From the NCBI GenBank assembly GCA_023252395.1, contig JAJPDY010000045.1, positions 1-7,864 on the forward strand: a stretch of DNA of 7,864 bases. Reading direction: 5' to 3'. A model generated the notes under the pieces. That model ran no database searches. It was not told the origin of the DNA and saw only the letters and a program-made list of their open reading frames with translations. Made by a program: the position numbers and the translations under genes. The stretch comes from Nitrososphaera sp. GTDB taxonomy: Archaea > Thermoproteota > Nitrososphaeria > Nitrososphaerales > Nitrososphaeraceae. Numbering within the stretch: position 1 is the stretch's first letter; every line of letters begins with the position of its first letter. Positions 5,155 to 7,864 of this stretch are shown here, piece by piece.

Positions 5155-6642
5155 CTAGAACTGGAAGTAAATGAACTTCTCCGGGTTGCCAGTGAAGAAG
5201 AGCATGACAAGTAGCATGATGCCAACAAGAAATGGCACCCAGTGCACAAGCCTGTAATTTGCTATTTTCTGCGCATAGTTGTCGCGTCTTTTAGATATCA
5301 GGAACAGGACTAGGAAGACTAGCATCATGGCCACGGGCACTTTGTGCGAGCCTATGAACTGGATCACTTGGGCGGTGTGAAAATCGATAAAGACGTACTT
5401 GCTCATTGAATAGAGCATGCCGTCAGTGTCTTTGACGCGAAACGGGATCCATGCCAAAAATACAAGGTATTGCGTTATGATAATAGAGAGGAATATCCCG
5501 AGCTTGCTTCTCGCGAGGCGGCTGTTGCCAAGCGATGGAAACGCGTTCATGATGGACTTGTGCGCGGCTAGATAAGCCCCGTGCAAGACCCCCCATATCA
5601 CGAAATTCCACGAAGCGCCGTGCCAAAGGCCGCCCAGAAACATTACCGTGAACAAATTGAAATATGTCCTCTTGTTTGACTTGCGGCTGCCGCCAAGTGG
5701 TATGTACAGGTAGTCGCGCAGCCACGACGATAGCGAGATGTGCCACCTTTTCCAGAATTCAGACGGGCTGGCGGCAAAATACGGCTTGTTAAAGTTCATC
5801 GGGATTTTGAACCCAAGGACTGTCGCGGCCCCTATGGCAATGTCAGAGTAGCCCGAAAAGTCGCAGTAGATCTGGATCCCAAACGCTATGGTGCCAAGGA
5901 TTATTGTAAAAGAGTCGCTTCCAACAGGGTTTGCAAAAATCTCGTTGACCATGGGCGCAATGTTGTCTGCCAGAAACATCTTTTTGAAAAAGCCAAACAT
6001 CATGAGCGTTACGCCAAACTTTAGGTTCTCTTTCTGGATGACTATTTGGCGCAGGACAGACACCGCCCTGTTTCCTGCCTCGCCTACCTGCACGACTCTT
6101 TCACCAAGCTGCGGGAGGAACTGCGACGATCTCAGGATCGGCCCTGCTACCAGCTGCGGAAAGAACGAGATAAAGATGGCATATTCCTTCAGAGACTTGG
6201 CAGGGCGTACGTCTCCTCTGTAAATGTCCACGATGTAGCCTATCGAGTGAAAGGTGTAGAAAGAAATCCCTATTGGCAGGGCCAGGTTAAGGACTGGGAA
6301 TGTTGCAGATAGATCAAAGTACTGGCCCAGTATGTTGAACTGGGTGACGGCAAAGTCGTAGTACTTGAAGAACCCGAGCAGGCCCAGGTTTCCGGCAAAG
6401 CTCACTGCAAGCAAGAGCTTTTTCTTTTGCCGGTCCGGTGCCGCAAAGACCTTTTTGCCAAGGTAATAATCCCACACGGTCGTGAAGATTAAGAGCGTGA
6501 TCAGGTAGTTGCTTGAATAATAAAAGAAAAAGTAGCTGGCGGCCAGGAGGAAAATGTGCTGGAATTTTCTGTCCCTTGCAAGTATGAAAACAGTTACAAC
6601 AAAAATGAAAAATATGACGAAATCAGGGGTGTTAAAGAGCAT
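5155..6642 (-). CDS. MBOAT-family acyltransferase, AlgI/DltB type
   Basis: A 495-residue polytopic membrane protein with about 10-12 hydrophobic segments. It has the AlgI hallmarks in order: LLAASYFFFYY near 32-42, KYYDFAVTQFN (93-103), LPIGISFYTFHSIGYIVDIYRGD (122-144), FFPQLVAGPILRSSQFLPQL (160-179), YCDFSGYSDIAIGAA (259-273), FWKRWHISLSSWLRDYLYIPLGGSR (296-320), and GGLWHGASWNFVIWG (337-351) carrying the catalytic His341. His301 is the other conserved one. The first four segments match the bacterial enzymes that pass acetyl groups through a central tunnel to the outside; its role here is inferred to be acylation of an extracellular glycan. It is directly downstream of an SGNH-like gene with a 1-nt overlap (TAATG), the same pairing as AlgI with AlgJ/AlgX. 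Acyl donor and acceptor cannot be read from sequence. Substrate D-alanine (DltB) is unlikely because no DltA or DltC is nearby. Confidence 0.95.
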   Translation of the reverse strand: MLFNTPDFVIFFIFVVTVFILARDRKFQHIFLLAASYFFFYYSSNYLITLLIFTTVWDYYLGKKVFAAPDRQKKKLLLAVSFAGNLGLLGFFKYYDFAVTQFNILGQYFDLSATFPVLNLALPIGISFYTFHSIGYIVDIYRGDVRPAKSLKEYAIFISFFPQLVAGPILRSSQFLPQLGERVVQVGEAGNRAVSVLRQIVIQKENLKFGVTLMMFGFFKKMFLADNIAPMVNEIFANPVGSDSFTIILGTIAFGIQIYCDFSGYSDIAIGAATVLGFKIPMNFNKPYFAASPSEFWKRWHISLSSWLRDYLYIPLGGSRKSNKRTYFNLFTVMFLGGLWHGASWNFVIWGVLHGAYLAAHKSIMNAFPSLGNSRLARSKLGIFLSIIITQYLVFLAWIPFRVKDTDGMLYSMSKYVFIDFHTAQVIQFIGSHKVPVAMMLVFLVLFLISKRRDNYAQKIANYRLVHWVPFLVGIMLLVMLFFTGNPEKFIYFQF

Positions 6643-7646
6643 TATTGTGTCGTGCCTTCCTGCAGGCTAGTTTCGATGATTTCTGCCACGTCGTGGCTGT
6701 AATATGGAGCTGAAACTGGGCTGATGGCCGCGTGTATCGGGTCTGTCCAGATAGGCAGGCCGGCGTATTTGCCAAAGAGGTCGTAGACTGGGGCGTCTTT
6801 TGATAGGTCGCTAGCTATAGCGTTGAACGAAGCTTTGTAGGATTCAGGCATGGCATCAATGTAGGCGCCGCTGTGCGGCACTATGAACAGGACTACAGGA
6901 ATGTCATTTTCATTTAGCCTTTTGATAATTTCCTTCAGGGCTTGCTCGTTTCTGTTGTCTTCAGAGTCTATTTGTGTAATCAGCGTCACTGACGGGTCCA
7001 GAGCCTGCGCCTGCAACTTGTCATCTGCCATTACCTTCATGTTCTCCTCCCTTGCCTTGGCAAAGATGTCGGGATACGGCTCCCATGAGGCGTCCTCTTC
7101 GTTTAGAGCTGTCTTGATGGTCTGCAGAACCGTCACCTTTGGAGATGACATGAAATCAAGATCAAGGCCGGTTTTTGAAAGCGAGCTATGCAGCATTTCT
7201 TCAGGATCTGGCAGCCCGTTTGCAACTTTTAGCGATGATTCTGCGGTTGCCGCCTGGAAGTCGCGTGGGCCAATGCCGTAGACTACCACCTTTGGCTTGG
7301 CAGCGATTATCAGTTCAAGGGTTTTTAGCCGCTCCTTTGGCTGGTCGCTGTTTGAGGCCAGATTGTAGACGCGATAGTTGCGGTACCCGTGATCTGACAG
7401 GTAACCGTCCACGTAGGTCGTGTTTACCGCGACAACCTGACTTGAGCCAACTACGAATATTCGGTTTTCGTCTGCGCTTGGAGGGTGCGACAGGAAATAA
7501 TCTTGGGCGCCTTGAAACGTGTCGTCGCCCTTTAGGATCGCAGTTCCGTTTACCAGCTTGTACTGCGAGAAGAACAAAAATGCCGAAACAATTGAAAGTG
7601 CAATGATAAATGAGGCAAGCGTTGCAAGGGCTGTTCGCGCAATCAA
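6642..7646 (-). CDS. Membrane-anchored SGNH-hydrolase-like protein (AlgJ/AlgX/DltD type)
   Basis: A 334-residue protein. One N-terminal hydrophobic helix (about 10-27, after Met-Ile-Ala-Arg) anchors it, with the rest outside. A conserved-looking block RIFVVGSSQVVAVN (62-75) places a Ser (68 or 69) in a Gly-Ser-Ser-Gln turn, as in DltD/AlgJ proteins. KPKVVVYGIGPRDF (118-130) forms the second block, IPVVLFIVPHSG (249-260) the next strand, and WTDPIHAAI (300-308) supplies the Asp302-x-x-His305 pair that ends SGNH triads. The middle (130-245) is variable and Lys/Glu-rich. In bacteria such partners accept acyl groups delivered by the MBOAT protein and place them on polysaccharide; the neighbouring AlgI-like gene supports this. 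Start TTG at 7646 is preceded by an in-frame stop 9 nt upstream and by GAAGG about 10 nt before it, a plausible ribosome binding site. Confidence 0.85.
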   Translation of the reverse strand: MIARTALATLASFIIALSIVSAFLFFSQYKLVNGTAILKGDDTFQGAQDYFLSHPPSADENRIFVVGSSQVVAVNTTYVDGYLSDHGYRNYRVYNLASNSDQPKERLKTLELIIAAKPKVVVYGIGPRDFQAATAESSLKVANGLPDPEEMLHSSLSKTGLDLDFMSSPKVTVLQTIKTALNEEDASWEPYPDIFAKAREENMKVMADDKLQAQALDPSVTLITQIDSEDNRNEQALKEIIKRLNENDIPVVLFIVPHSGAYIDAMPESYKASFNAIASDLSKDAPVYDLFGKYAGLPIWTDPIHAAISPVSAPYYSHDVAEIIETSLQEGTTQ

Positions 7647-7707
7647 TAGCGTCTAACCTTCTTGATTGTGCGTTCTGGCAAGTAACGTACATTCTAACAT
7701 AATTATC

Positions 7708-7715
7708 TTATTTAA
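7708..7715 (-). promoter_or_regulatory. TATA-like box of the SGNH/MBOAT unit
   Basis: On the minus strand TTAAATAA lies in the AT-rich 7691-7720 block, predicting transcription from about 7685 and a 39-nt leader containing the AAGAAGG motif (7657-7663) before the TTG start. A second minus-strand candidate, ATAATTATG at about 7697-7704, would give a shorter leader. The block overlaps the plus-strand TATA box. Confidence 0.45.
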
Positions 7716-7718
7716 TAT
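7711..7718 (+). promoter_or_regulatory. TATA box for the right-edge plus-strand gene
   Basis: TTTAATAT is centred at 7714-7715, about 27 nt before the GTG at 7741. This is the spacing seen at the rtcA and CopD-like genes in this window and predicts a leaderless message. It overlaps the minus-strand box, so the two genes share one compact divergent promoter. Confidence 0.5.
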
Positions 7719-7740
7719 TTACCGCACTCGACGGTTTTAG

Positions 7741-7864
7741 GTGCCTGCCCGTATTCTGAAAAGTTTTCAGGTGAATGTGCCGCTCACTTTGTGGAACAAT
7801 CCCATAGTGAAAAGATCCATGCATGGATTTAAAGGAGTCAAGACCGTGAAAGATTCCCCACGTG
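7741..7864 (+). CDS. Probable protein start, function unknown (3' end outside window)
   Basis: The frame opens with GTG at 7741, right after an in-frame TAG (7738-7740), and stays open for 41 codons to the window edge. Its product begins VPARILKSFQVNVPLTLWN and continues with basic residues (KRSMHGFKGVKTVKDSPR at 24-41). No family is recognised. The main evidence is the TATA spacing: 27 nt to the GTG, exactly as for other leaderless genes here. Chance openness over 41 codons is not negligible. Later starts in the same frame are possible: ATG at 7819, or GTG at 7846 preceded by AAAGGAG (7831-7837). If one of these is right, the 7741-7818 stretch would be a regulatory leader. The two inverted repeats listed below lie inside it. 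Confidence 0.45.
   Translation, partial: MPARILKSFQVNVPLTLWNNPIVKRSMHGFKGVKTVKDSPR
7756..7770. repeat. Perfect inverted repeat CTGAAAA-G-TTTTCAG
   Basis: Seven-base arms around a single central G, 15 nt in all. It lies 15 nt past the putative leaderless start at 7741. It could be an operator bound by a dimeric repressor or simply chance within coding sequence. Too short a loop to form an RNA hairpin. Confidence 0.4.
7815..7828. repeat. Perfect 14-bp palindrome ATCCATGCATGGAT
   Basis: A gapless 14-bp palindrome just before ATTTAAAGGAG. If the downstream GTG at 7846 is the real start, it would sit just upstream of the ribosome binding site in an operator-like position. If the start is 7741, it is inside the gene. 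Function not shown. Confidence 0.4.

Noticed and set aside
2927..7828. Shared 10-mer TCCATGCATG in the tRNA intron region and the right-edge palindrome
   Set aside because: The tRNA copy is explained by anticodon and splice-site structure; ATGCAT is self-complementary and one chance match in 7.9 kb is unremarkable.
1..7864. CRISPR array, transposase, integrase, toxin-antitoxin or phage genes
   Set aside because: Searched by eye on both strands; no direct repeat series, terminal repeats or matching protein motifs were seen.

Overview
The window looks like chromosomal DNA of an ammonia-oxidising archaeon of the Nitrososphaera type (class Nitrososphaeria, Thaumarchaeota). This assignment is inference. 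It rests on a tRNA gene with a bulge-helix-bulge intron, TATA boxes about 26-27 bases upstream of start codons (leaderless transcripts), GTG and TTG starts, an archaeal-type UbiD decarboxylase, RtcA, and several small proteins of the kind seen in this group. Genes are densely packed on both strands. No stretch over 300 bases lacks a gene, and there is no insertion sequence or CRISPR array.

Layout. (1) Positions 1-1916, plus strand: the end of a small basic zinc-ribbon protein, a 121-residue protein resembling eukaryotic proteasome assembly chaperone PAC3, and a UbiD-family decarboxylase, closely spaced or overlapping like an operon. (2) 1963-2853, plus strand: two unrecognised or weakly recognised proteins, a helical 109-residue one and a possible DUF218/YdcF-like one, abutting with no spacer behind one TATA box. 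(3) 2891-2980: tRNA-Gly(UCC) with a 15-nt intron. (4) 2990-4078: a membrane-anchored LEA14/WHy-domain protein (minus) divergent from a four-helix CopD-like membrane protein (plus). (5) 4075-5115, minus: RNA 3'-terminal phosphate cyclase RtcA, meeting the CopD-like gene tail to tail with overlapping stop codons. (6) 5155-7646, minus: a two-gene unit of a membrane-anchored SGNH-hydrolase-like protein (AlgJ/AlgX/DltD type) followed, with a 1-nt TAATG overlap, by an AlgI/DltB-type MBOAT acyltransferase. (7) 7741-7864, plus: probable start of a further gene cut by the window edge, divergent from the SGNH gene.

Functional themes. The MBOAT/SGNH pair has the architecture of bacterial machines that move acyl (usually acetyl) groups across the membrane onto extracellular polysaccharide, so it most likely modifies a cell-surface glycan. 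The UbiD protein most resembles the archaeal subgroup that includes anhydromevalonate phosphate decarboxylase of the archaeal mevalonate pathway (lipid precursors). RtcA and the intron-bearing tRNA are both RNA-processing features but are not evidently linked.

No wholly novel multi-gene system is evident. The best leads are the PAC3-like protein hidden inside a longer artefactual reading frame, the archaeal SGNH/MBOAT pair, the UbiD with a non-canonical catalytic loop, and the very short tRNA intron.
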